DNA from: Oscillospiraceae bacterium
GTDB lineage: Bacteria > Bacillota > Clostridia > Oscillospirales > Ruminococcaceae
DNA: 64,000 nucleotides
Direction: 5' to 3'
NCBI GenBank assembly: GCA_015067315.1
Contig: SVMR01000010.1
Location: 1 to 64,000 of the forward strand
A program made the translations under genes and the position numbers. This document shows, one piece after another, positions 1 through 6,941 of the stretch. The notes beneath the pieces were generated by a model, which had not been told where the DNA came from, did not search any database, and saw only the letters and a list, made by a program, of their open reading frames with translations. Positions within the stretch are counted from its first letter, which is position 1. Every line of letters starts with the position of its first letter.

Positions 1-1
1 T

Positions 2-286
2 CCGACTGAACCGGGCGAGGAACGCCGCGACTGTGAAAACTGCGATTATTACGAAACAAAAGTAATCCCCGCAAAAGGCTACGAACTGGGCGACATAAAC
101 CTCGACGGAAAGGTTGACGTAATGGATGCCTATTTTGTCCGCCTTGTTGTTGCGAAACTCAGAAAACCGACGGAACAGCAGATCCTTCTCGGCGATGTTG
201 ACGGTGACGGAAAAATCACCGCAATCGATGCGAACATTATCAGAAAATTTGCTGTAAAAATGATAACCGAACTTCCGGTTAAATAA
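2..286 (+). CDS. C-terminal part of a dockerin-domain secreted protein (5' end outside window)
   Basis: The open frame enters from the window edge and ends in TAA. The last 65 residues are a type I dockerin: two Ca-binding loops, DINLDGKVDVMDAY and DVDGDGKITAIDAN, each followed by a helix (FVRLVVAKL, IIRKFAV). Upstream is a CENCDYYETKVIPAKGY segment, the Cys-x2-Cys ribbon repeat common in clostridial surface proteins. Dockerins plug into cohesins on scaffoldins, so the protein should be exported and docked outside the cell. The catalytic or binding part lies upstream of the window. The tail TELPVK closely matches the ends of the two other dockerin proteins here (LPVS, ELPVK). Confidence 0.85.
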   Translation, partial: PTEPGEERRDCENCDYYETKVIPAKGYELGDINLDGKVDVMDAYFVRLVVAKLRKPTEQQILLGDVDGDGKITAIDANIIRKFAVKMITELPVK

Positions 287-292
287 AAGAAA

Positions 293-328
293 AGCTCCCG
301 TGCTCAGATTTGAGCACGGGAGCTTTTG
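293..328. terminator. Bidirectional intrinsic terminator
   Basis: A perfect 14-bp stem (AGCTCCCGTGCTCA / TGAGCACGGGAGCT) with a 4-nt GATT loop is followed by TTTT and preceded by an A-run. It sits between the dockerin gene and the convergent ylbJ-like gene, so it can serve both. The right arm contains one copy of the 9-mer TTTGAGCAC. Confidence 0.85.
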
Positions 329-340
329 CTTTGAGCACAG

Positions 341-1459
341 TCAGCTTTTTGGCAAATGCTCAAAAATTCTTTTGAAAAAAGGCTCTTTTTCGCTTTTCGG
401 CGGAACAATCGAAAGAAGAAAAAGCGCCGCCATGCAAAGAAGGCTTACCGCCGCGGGAGCGGAAGCGGAAAGAACAGCTTCGTAACTTCCGCCTTTTACC
501 GAGAAAACGGAAACCGCTTCGCCGAAAAATGAAAGAAAAATCCAAAGGATTCCGGCGGAAATTCCCGCATGAAAGAATCGGGAAAGAACGAACGGAAAAA
601 GCGGAATTTTGCTTTCTTCCGTAACCGCCGCAACCTGCAAAACAACCGAAATTCCGGAAAAGGAAGCGATTGCTCCGGCGGCGATTACAGCGTTGAATCC
701 TTCGATTTCACCGCAGGACAGCGCGCCGGCAGTCACCTCAAAAAAGCCGGAAAAAAGCGCTTTTAAAACCGGATTTTCCGAAGCAAAGCGGAAAAACGCC
801 CCGTTAAAAACAATTTCGAGAACCCCGCAGGAAATTATGATAAAAGCGCACATCCGAAAACAGCTTTCCGCCGCGGAAATAACAGATTCCACAGCGCAGG
901 ATGCGTTGCTTTTCCTTCGGATTTTTTCCGGATATTCAAAAAAATCCGTTTTTTTCGTAAAAACCGAAAGGCTTGCCGCAAGTATAGCCGATGACAAAAT
1001 CTGCGCCGCGAAAAGCAGAAAACCGATTTTTATATTTCCGAAAACGGCGCTTCCTATTGCGGAAACAAGAAAAGGCGGACCCGCGTTTACGCAGTAGCAA
1101 AGCATTTTTGCGGCGGTTTTCCGGTCAAGAAGTCCTTCCGAAACAAGGTCGGAAATACATTTTGCTGCCGCGGGATATCCGCCGAAAATTGCCGCGGGAA
1201 AAACACCGCAGCAAACCGCGGGGATTTTTAAAAGTTTTGCAATCGGTTTTAAAAATCCGGATAAAAAATCCGCCGCTTCGCTTTTGCAGATAAAAACCGA
1301 AAGCGCCATAAACGGAAAAAGCGCCGGAATAACCGAAAAAGAACAAAGATGAAGTCCTTTCCGGATCCCTTCGCTTAAATTTTCCCCGTTCAAAAGAAGA
1401 ATTACGCAAAGGGAAAGAGCGCAAAGGGCAGTCAGAAAATTTTTCCTCAAAAAAACCAC
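341..1459 (-). CDS. YlbJ-like sporulation integral membrane protein
   Basis: A 372-residue, strongly hydrophobic protein with about eight membrane segments. Features recall YlbJ and the nucleoside-recognition ('Gate') domain family: SVIPALFPFMALSV near residue 40, GGYPAAAKCISDLVSEGLL near 95 and CYCVNAGPPFLVSAIG near 120. YlbJ is needed for spore cortex formation in Bacillus and acts in the mother cell. The start is GTG, with AAAAGG a few bases upstream. The gene is alone, converging on the dockerin gene. Family assignment is by motif memory; a general Gate-domain transporter is the alternative. Confidence 0.7.
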   Translation of the reverse strand: MVFLRKNFLTALCALSLCVILLLNGENLSEGIRKGLHLCSFSVIPALFPFMALSVFICKSEAADFLSGFLKPIAKLLKIPAVCCGVFPAAIFGGYPAAAKCISDLVSEGLLDRKTAAKMLCYCVNAGPPFLVSAIGSAVFGNIKIGFLLFAAQILSSAILAASLSVFTKKTDFFEYPEKIRRKSNASCAVESVISAAESCFRMCAFIIISCGVLEIVFNGAFFRFASENPVLKALFSGFFEVTAGALSCGEIEGFNAVIAAGAIASFSGISVVLQVAAVTEESKIPLFPFVLSRFFHAGISAGILWIFLSFFGEAVSVFSVKGGSYEAVLSASAPAAVSLLCMAALFLLSIVPPKSEKEPFFKRIFEHLPKS

Positions 1460-1566
1460 GACCTTTTAAAAAGCAAGTTTGGAACAATTGCTGCCTTGAT
1501 GTACGGCAGTTTATATGATATTATAAATCTATGATGAAAAGAGCTTTTTTAGAAAGGGGAGTTTTT

Positions 1567-2517
1567 ATGAAAAAACTTTTTGCTTTCGTTTTGATATTTG
1601 CCCTGATTCTTTCCGGCTGCGGCGCGGAAAAAATCGGAACGGATTACGATTTTTCAAAAATCATGGAAGAAACAATGGAAAATATAATCGAAAGTACCCC
1701 GAACCCCGGTCACAGCAGCATTGCCGGCGAATGGTCGGTAATGGTTGCCGCAAGAAGCGGCGCCGAAGTTCCGGAAGGCTGGTTCGATACATATTACGAA
1801 AATCTTTGCGGAACCCTTGAGGAAAATTCCGGCGTTCTAACAAGCACAAAGCACAGCAACTATTCAAGGGCGGCGCTTACCGTTGCCGCAATCGGAAAAG
1901 ACCCCACCGAAGTGAACGGTTACAGTCTTTTTGAGCACCATTCGGATTTTGAATTTGTTTCAAACCAGGGACTTCCCGGAAGCATTTTTGCTTTGATTTC
2001 GCTGGATTCCCTTGGCTTTGAATTTGATGACGTTGACCGGGAGGTTTTTATTGAACATATCCTTTCGGAAGAATATGACTGCGGCGGCTGGGCATTGCAG
2101 GGCGAAAACCCGGACGTTGATATAACCGCCCAGGTTATCCAGGCTTTTGCTCCTTATTACGGAAAGGACGAAAGAATAACGGCGGCAGTTGACAGAGCGG
2201 TTGAGCATCTTTCGGAAGTTCAGCAGGAAAACGGCGGATTTTTTGCATGGGAAGGGGAAAACGTCCAGACAACCGCCCAGGTTATAATCGCTCTTTCCTC
2301 AATCGGAATCGATATCCGCACCGATGAGCGTTTCATCAAGGAAGGCGGCTGGATAGGTTCCTATTTTATGCAGTATTATCTCGGCAACGGCGAATTCTGT
2401 CATACCCTCGGAATGCCGAAGGACCCCATGGCAACCGACCAATGCATGCAGGCGATGGTCGCAATGGAACTTTTTGAAAAAGGCGAAAGATATTACGATT
2501 TTACGAAAATTGAATAA
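1567..2517 (+). CDS. Lipoprotein with prenyltransferase/squalene-cyclase-like toroid repeats
   Basis: 316 residues from the ATG at 1567, preceded by AAAGGGGAG; an upstream in-frame ATG at 1531 lacks a ribosome site. The N-terminus is a lipoprotein signal (MKKLFAFVLIFALILSGC), predicting attachment to the outer membrane face. Repeats such as DCGGWALQGENPDVDITAQVIQ and NGGFFAWEGENVQTTAQVI match the alpha/alpha-toroid repeat (helix, QNxDGGF/W turn, TA helix) of prenyltransferase and squalene-cyclase proteins. In extracellular clostridial proteins this fold is usually non-enzymatic, for example resembling cobalamin carriers. The ligand is unknown. Confidence 0.7.
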   Translation: MKKLFAFVLIFALILSGCGAEKIGTDYDFSKIMEETMENIIESTPNPGHSSIAGEWSVMVAARSGAEVPEGWFDTYYENLCGTLEENSGVLTSTKHSNYSRAALTVAAIGKDPTEVNGYSLFEHHSDFEFVSNQGLPGSIFALISLDSLGFEFDDVDREVFIEHILSEEYDCGGWALQGENPDVDITAQVIQAFAPYYGKDERITAAVDRAVEHLSEVQQENGGFFAWEGENVQTTAQVIIALSSIGIDIRTDERFIKEGGWIGSYFMQYYLGNGEFCHTLGMPKDPMATDQCMQAMVAMELFEKGERYYDFTKIE

Positions 2518-2526
2518 TTCAAAAGA

Positions 2527-2555
2527 ACGGCGGGAGATTGCTCCCGCCGTTTTTT
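2527..2555 (+). terminator. Intrinsic terminator
   Basis: Ten-bp stem ACGGCGGGAG / CTCCCGCCGT with an ATTG loop and a T5 tract, 9 nt after the lipoprotein stop. Stem and loop resemble the GTAGGGCGGGGGCTTGC repeat family found elsewhere in the window. Confidence 0.85.
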
Positions 2556-2584
2556 ATGCAAAAATGCCCTGGCTTAACAGTCCA

Positions 2585-2613
2585 TTGACGGAAAAAGCCT
2601 TCTGCATTAAAAT
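2585..2613 (+). promoter_or_regulatory. SigA-type promoter for the XRE membrane protein
   Basis: TTGACG, 17-nt spacer, TAAAAT, ending 22 nt before the ATG. A GGAGG ribosome site lies between them. Confidence 0.7.
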
Positions 2614-2635
2614 AGACAGCGGAGGGTGATGCAAA

Positions 2636-3637
2636 ATGACCGATAAAAAAACTTTCGGTTCCTTTATTAAAAGCAAGCGAACCGAAAAGAACCTTTCCCA
2701 AAAAGAACTTGCGGAAATGCTTTATGTAACCGAAGGGGCAGTCAGCAAATGGGAAAGAGGAATATCGTATCCGGATATTACTTTGATTTCCGATATCTGC
2801 CGGATTCTTGATATAAGCGAACACGAATTTATCACTTCCTCGACCGATACCGCGGAAAGGGAGATGAAGATTGAAGCAAAAAAATTCCGTGTGATCCGCG
2901 GAACATGGTTCTGGGTTCCAACAATTTCCTATTTTGCGGCGGCGGTGATATGTCTTATCTGCAATCTTGCGGTAAACCACGCCATTTCGTGGTTTTGGGT
3001 TGTGCTTGCGTCGCTTGTCTGCGCATATTCGTTTATCCCGACTTTTACAAGTTTTTTTGAATCGAAAAAACTGCTTGCTTTTTCGGCAACAAGCTATCTT
3101 TCGATTTGTCTGCTTCTGCTGACCTGCGCATTTTATACAGATGAATTTTCGTGGTTTCTCAATGCCTGCATCGGGGTTTTAATGGGATATGCTCTTTTGT
3201 TTTTGCCGATTCTTTTATCGAAAACAAAAATCTCCGGCAGGAAATTTTTAATTGCTTTCGGTGCGGTTTTTGTTTTAACTGTTCTTTTGCTTCTGAATAT
3301 TCGCCTTTGGAAAATTTTCCCGCTTGGAAAAGCAATTTTGATGACCTGCTATGGATTTACGCCGGTTATTTTGTCCGCTTTTATCTGTACCTTTCGCTTC
3401 GATTCGTTCTTAAAAACAGGAATCTGCACGGCTTTATGCGCGGTTATGCTTTATTTTGCAAATTTTGCTGCGGAATGGCTTTTCGGTCCGTCCGACAACG
3501 GTTATAAAATCGATTTTTATAATTGGGAAGAATGTATGAACGGAAACGTAAATTTTATCTGCCTTGTTTCGTTCCTTTTGATTTCTATGGTTTTCTTAGG
3601 AACAGGAATTTACAGAATGCGAAGGCTTAATAAATAA
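2636..3637 (+). CDS. XRE-family DNA-binding domain fused to a membrane domain
   Basis: 333 residues. Residues 8-65 form a Cro/CI-type helix-turn-helix (KNLSQKELAEMLYVTEGAVSKWERG, cut here to its key stretch KELAEMLYVTEGAVSKWERG). From about residue 90 there are roughly seven or eight hydrophobic segments, giving a membrane-anchored regulator. Such fusions are common in Clostridia and are thought to couple a membrane signal to transcription, but ligand and targets are unknown. It has its own promoter and terminator, so it is a single-gene unit. The ATG at 2636 follows GGAGGGTGATGCAAA. Confidence 0.7.
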   Translation: MTDKKTFGSFIKSKRTEKNLSQKELAEMLYVTEGAVSKWERGISYPDITLISDICRILDISEHEFITSSTDTAEREMKIEAKKFRVIRGTWFWVPTISYFAAAVICLICNLAVNHAISWFWVVLASLVCAYSFIPTFTSFFESKKLLAFSATSYLSICLLLLTCAFYTDEFSWFLNACIGVLMGYALLFLPILLSKTKISGRKFLIAFGAVFVLTVLLLLNIRLWKIFPLGKAILMTCYGFTPVILSAFICTFRFDSFLKTGICTALCAVMLYFANFAAEWLFGPSDNGYKIDFYNWEECMNGNVNFICLVSFLLISMVFLGTGIYRMRRLNK

Positions 3638-3667
3638 AAAAATCCCGGTCTTTGACCGGGATTTTTT
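3638..3667. terminator. Bidirectional intrinsic terminator
   Basis: Stem AATCCCGGTC / GACCGGGATT with a TTT loop, A-run upstream and T-run downstream, between the convergent XRE-membrane and flavin-reductase genes. Confidence 0.85.
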
Positions 3668-3671
3668 ATCT

Positions 3672-4274
3672 TTATTTGCTTTCTTTTTTCTTTGCGAGCT
3701 TAGGGTTTTTTGCGCGTTTTTTCTTGACGGAATAACCCATCTGACCGATTTTTTTGCCCTGAGCAAAATATTCGCCGTGGGAATAGAACATAACTCCCGC
3801 CTTGCGAAGGTCAAGTTTTCCGTCCTCGTCGATATATTTGTCGTCAACCTGAATCGCGACGATTTCCGCAATGAACATATCGTGGCTTCCGAGATGTTTG
3901 ACTTCCGTTACCTTGCATTCAAGGGAAATGGGGCTTTGGGCAAGAATCGGAGCGGAAACTTTTGAAGCGGGAAGAGCGGTGAGCTTCATCTCCGCGAATT
4001 TGTCGGTGTATTTTCCGGAACGGACTCCGCAGAAATCCGCCGCGCGGACAAGAGAATCGGTTGTGACGTTGATTACAAATTCGCCGCTTTCGGAAATAAT
4101 ATGGTGGCTCCATCTTTCCGGACGGACTGAAATATATGTCATTGCGGGGCTGGAGTTTATGATTCCGGTCCAGGCAATGGTGAGTACATTGGGTTTTTCA
4201 ACGGTTCCGCAGGTAACAAGCGCCGCGGGAAGGGGAGAAAGAAGAGTTGCGGGTTTCCAAACTTGTTTAGCCAT
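3672..4274 (-). CDS. Flavin reductase-like (FMN-binding split barrel) protein
   Basis: 200 residues matching the flavin reductase-like domain. The N-terminal PATLLSPLPAALVTCGT is followed by NVLTIAWTGIINSSPAMTYISVRP, the characteristic FMN-binding stretch, cut here to TIAWTGIINSSPAMTYISVR. FVINVTT and the later SPISLECKV strand also fit. Members bind FMN and reduce flavin with NAD(P)H or act as flavoprotein partners; the substrate is unknown. The C-terminal 20 residues are Lys-rich (KKKRAKNPKLAKKKESK), an addition beyond the domain. It is a single gene. Confidence 0.85.
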   Translation of the reverse strand: MAKQVWKPATLLSPLPAALVTCGTVEKPNVLTIAWTGIINSSPAMTYISVRPERWSHHIISESGEFVINVTTDSLVRAADFCGVRSGKYTDKFAEMKLTALPASKVSAPILAQSPISLECKVTEVKHLGSHDMFIAEIVAIQVDDKYIDEDGKLDLRKAGVMFYSHGEYFAQGKKIGQMGYSVKKKRAKNPKLAKKKESK

Positions 4275-4346
4275 GATTTTCCTCCAAAATAATTTATTTT
4301 AACGATTTATTATATCATTTTCATAATAATTCCGTCAACCCAAAAA

Positions 4347-4396
4347 GCCTTCCCCCTTGAGGGGAAGGTGTCAGCGAAGCTGACGGATGAGGTGTT
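4347..4396. repeat. Two-hairpin dispersed repeat (R2 family)
   Basis: Hairpin 1 is CCTTCCCC/GGGGAAGG with loop CTTGA; hairpin 2 is GTCAGC/GCTGAC with loop GAA; the tail is GGATGAGGTG. Copies with the same layout but different arms occur near 22740, 35430, 40565 and 42910. It lies between two minus-strand genes. Confidence 0.75.
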
Positions 4397-4414
4397 TATG
4401 CGTTAACTGTTTCT

Positions 4415-4912
4415 TTACAGCAAATTCAAAAAATCTTCCGCCTGTTTCCGGTTTTTGAAAACAATCACCTTCGGCTTGTATTTTTCCAAAAGAGCCTTCG
4501 TTTTCGGCCGGTTTTTTTTGTTGAAGCGCAAAATCGATTTGTAAAATTCAAAATCGAATTTTTCCGGGCAGTTTCCGCCCATATCGTCCCGGGTTTTTCC
4601 GTAATTTTTAAGAACTCTTTCCGTCACGCCAAAAAGGCATTGGATGGTTGAAAAATCAAAATAGAAAACGGTATCGCAAAATTTCATCCGTTCTTCAAGG
4701 GTGCGTTCAAAGTTTCCGTCGATTATCCATTCCTCTTTTTTCAGTTCGTTTTCAAGCAAAACATCAAATTCTTCCCGGGAAATATATTCCCAGTTTCCGT
4801 GCCAAAAGATTTTATCAAGATGAACGACAGGAAGGCCGGTTTTTTCGCCGAGTTTTTTCGAAAAGGTGCTTTTTCCGCTTCCGTTTCCGCCGATTATAAG
4901 AACACGCTTCAT
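4415..4912 (-). CDS. FlaR-like / adenylate-kinase-type P-loop protein
   Basis: 165 residues. The Walker A motif GGNGSGKSTFSKKL lies at residues 8-21, then VHLDKIFW at 30-37 and WIIDGNFERTLEERM near 62-77, typical of the adenylate-kinase-like 'topology modulation' (FlaR) family. The C-terminal KPKVIVFKNRKQAEDFLN is the usual family end. These are small nucleotide-binding proteins of uncertain substrate, probably kinases; the topology role is doubtful. It is cytoplasmic and monocistronic, divergent from the CmpB-like gene. Confidence 0.75.
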   Translation of the reverse strand: MKRVLIIGGNGSGKSTFSKKLGEKTGLPVVHLDKIFWHGNWEYISREEFDVLLENELKKEEWIIDGNFERTLEERMKFCDTVFYFDFSTIQCLFGVTERVLKNYGKTRDDMGGNCPEKFDFEFYKSILRFNKKNRPKTKALLEKYKPKVIVFKNRKQAEDFLNLL

Positions 4913-5010
4913 AAAATTCTCCCCGAAAATAATTTGTTTAATAATTATACCATTTTTTACCCGGGATTTTTATCCCTTTTCCGCAAAAAATATTTTCCGG
5001 GTGATCAAAT

Positions 5011-5418
5011 TTGGAAAAAATAAAAAATGACGGAAAAATTTTTGCAATGGGCGCGGCGGGGTATTATCTTCTCGAAACATTATGGCGGGGTTACAGCCAT
5101 TGGTCAATGGCCGCCGCCGGCGGAATTTCGCTTTTGCTCCTTATAAAAACTTTTAAAAAGCTTAAAAACGCGCCCCATTATTTTAAGGCGATTTTAGGCG
5201 GCGGAATAATAACGGCGGTGGAACTTGTTTTCGGGATTGTTTTCAATCTTATGCTCGGAATGTCGGTATGGGATTATTCTTCCGTTCCGGGGAATATTCT
5301 CGGGCAGATTTGTCCCGTTTTCAGCGTTCTTTGGTGCGGAATAAGCTTTTTTGTTTCGGTTTTTGAAAAAATGTTTTCCTCCGGAAAATTCGGATTCCCG
5401 AAAAAAGCTCTTCCGTAA
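5011..5418 (+). CDS. CmpB-like putative ABC-transporter permease family membrane protein
   Basis: 135 residues starting at TTG, with GGGTGA about 8 nt upstream; no in-frame ATG fits better. Four hydrophobic segments are visible. GYYLLETLWRGYSHWSM near the N-terminus, ITAVELVFGIVFNLMLGMSVWDYS and GNILGQICPVFSVLW are the conserved blocks of the family annotated 'putative ABC transporter permease' (CmpB-like). No ATPase partner is adjacent, so a transport role is unproven. Confidence 0.7.
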   Translation: MEKIKNDGKIFAMGAAGYYLLETLWRGYSHWSMAAAGGISLLLLIKTFKKLKNAPHYFKAILGGGIITAVELVFGIVFNLMLGMSVWDYSSVPGNILGQICPVFSVLWCGISFFVSVFEKMFSSGKFGFPKKALP

Positions 5419-5473
5419 AATTCCCGGAATAAAAATTTTTCTTCAGCAAAAAATAATGCCGAGGTGAAGAAAA

Positions 5474-5683
5474 ATGAGCAGCAACAGAGAGAAACTTAAA
5501 AATATGGGCGGACCGGCGTTTGAAAACGACCCGAAAAGGGTAAGACCGTTTGGAACTTTCAACCCCATGCAGCAGGAACGTATCATCACTCATATGAATA
5601 CCATTGGTTCCAAAAAAGAAGAGATGCGCCGTTCCGAAGGAACCCTTAACATCAGGGATATGATAGATATCGATTCGATCTGA
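5474..5683 (+). CDS. Hypothetical 69-residue soluble protein
   Basis: Begins at an ATG following GAGGTGAAGAAAA, a strong ribosome site. The protein is charged with no membrane segment: MSSNREKLKNMGGPAFENDP at the start, then FNPMQQERIITHMNTIGSKK and an acidic end (IRDMIDIDSI). I do not recognise the family. It sits between a membrane protein and an ATPase gene on the same strand and may be cotranscribed with the latter. Confidence 0.6.
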   Translation: MSSNREKLKNMGGPAFENDPKRVRPFGTFNPMQQERIITHMNTIGSKKEEMRRSEGTLNIRDMIDIDSI

Positions 5684-5790
5684 TGTTTAAAAAAGTTTCC
5701 GGCGAAGGAAAGGAAGAAGTTTTCCTTTGCCTACATATTAACCCAAAAGCCCCTTCCGGAATAAAATATATTACGGAGGGAGGAGATATA

Positions 5791-6873
5791 ATGCAAGACA
5801 TAAAGGATATGCCCTGCTGGTTTTTGGGCGCAAACGCGCCGAAAGGATATTATTCAAAATTCGACCAGCTTTTCCGCCCTTTTTCCGGCGGAAGGCTTTT
5901 TCTTTTAAAAGGCGGTCCCGGAACGGGAAAATCGACCTTTCTTAAAAAATTTGCCGGGATTCTTGCGGAAAAAGGTTTTGAACCGGAACTTGTTTTTTGT
6001 TCCGCGGATCCGAAATCCCTTGACGCGGTAATGACTTCCGACGGAAAATATGCAGCCGCGGACGCAACATTGCCCCATCCTTCGGAACCGAAATATCCGG
6101 GAGCTTACGAAACGGTTATTTCGCTTTCGGATTTTTGGAACGGGGAAAAGCTTTTTGAGCACAGAAAGGAAATAATCGCGCTTTCGGATGCAAACAGAAA
6201 ACTGCATGAGGAAGCAAGAAGATATATTTCTTCCGCCGCCGCATTGCTTGATGAAGCGGCAAGGCTTGGGATGGATTCGGTTTTCCAGGAGAAAACGGAA
6301 AAAGCCGCGCTTCGGCTCTGTTCAAAGGAATTCGGAAGAAAGCGGCCGCAAAAGGGTTTTGAAAAACAAAGATTTTTAAGCGCAATTACCGAAGAAGGCG
6401 TTTTTTTCTTCAACGAAACGCCGAAGATCCTTTGCGAAAGGATATATCTTCTTGACGACGATATCGGCGCGGTAACGCGGATTTTTATGAATACGGTAAG
6501 AAAAAGCGCCCTTGAAAACGGGCTTGATATAATAACCTGCCGCTGTCCGGTTTTTCCTTCGGAAAAAATCGAACATATTTTTATTCCTTCGCTTAAAATC
6601 GGGTTTATGACCCTTAACCGAAGACATAAAATAAAAATCACCCCATACAGAACGATACATTGGGGGCGTTTTACCGACAGAAAAAAATATGCTCTTCATA
6701 AAATCCGGATTCGTTTTGCTTTGCGGAACGCAAAAAAACTTATTGACGAAGCGGCTTTATGCATTAAAGAAGCAAAAAAAGTTCATGACGAACTGGAATC
6801 ATATTACATAGAAGCAATGGATTTTTCCCTTGCGGAAGAAAAATTCAAAACCGCGGTGAAATCAATTTTATAA
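5791..6873 (+). CDS. PRK06851-like P-loop ATPase
   Basis: 360 residues from the ATG at 5791, which follows GGAGGGAGGAGA; the longer frame from 5683 lacks a ribosome site. FLGANAPKGYYSKFDQLF precedes Walker A (LLKGGPGTGKSTFLKKF, residues about 36-52); VFCSADPKSLDAVM and DATLPHPSEPKYPGAYE follow. This layout matches the clostridial/bacillar PRK06851 family, in which two P-loop modules are usual. Here the second module is only weakly visible (IYLLDDDIGAVTRIFM). Function is unknown; sporulation-linked phylogeny is likely but not shown here. Confidence 0.7.
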   Translation: MQDIKDMPCWFLGANAPKGYYSKFDQLFRPFSGGRLFLLKGGPGTGKSTFLKKFAGILAEKGFEPELVFCSADPKSLDAVMTSDGKYAAADATLPHPSEPKYPGAYETVISLSDFWNGEKLFEHRKEIIALSDANRKLHEEARRYISSAAALLDEAARLGMDSVFQEKTEKAALRLCSKEFGRKRPQKGFEKQRFLSAITEEGVFFFNETPKILCERIYLLDDDIGAVTRIFMNTVRKSALENGLDIITCRCPVFPSEKIEHIFIPSLKIGFMTLNRRHKIKITPYRTIHWGRFTDRKKYALHKIRIRFALRNAKKLIDEAALCIKEAKKVHDELESYYIEAMDFSLAEEKFKTAVKSIL

Positions 6874-6941
6874 GAAAAACGGAATAACTTTTCTTTAAAA
6901 GACAATATTAAGAATGTAAAATTTTTAAAACGAGGTATGTC

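Noticed and set aside
5683-5790. N-terminal extension of the PRK06851-like ATPase from the ATG at 5683
   Set aside because: The ATG at 5791 has a strong GGAGGGAGGAGA site and gives a product of normal family length; the extension carries no recognisable sequence.
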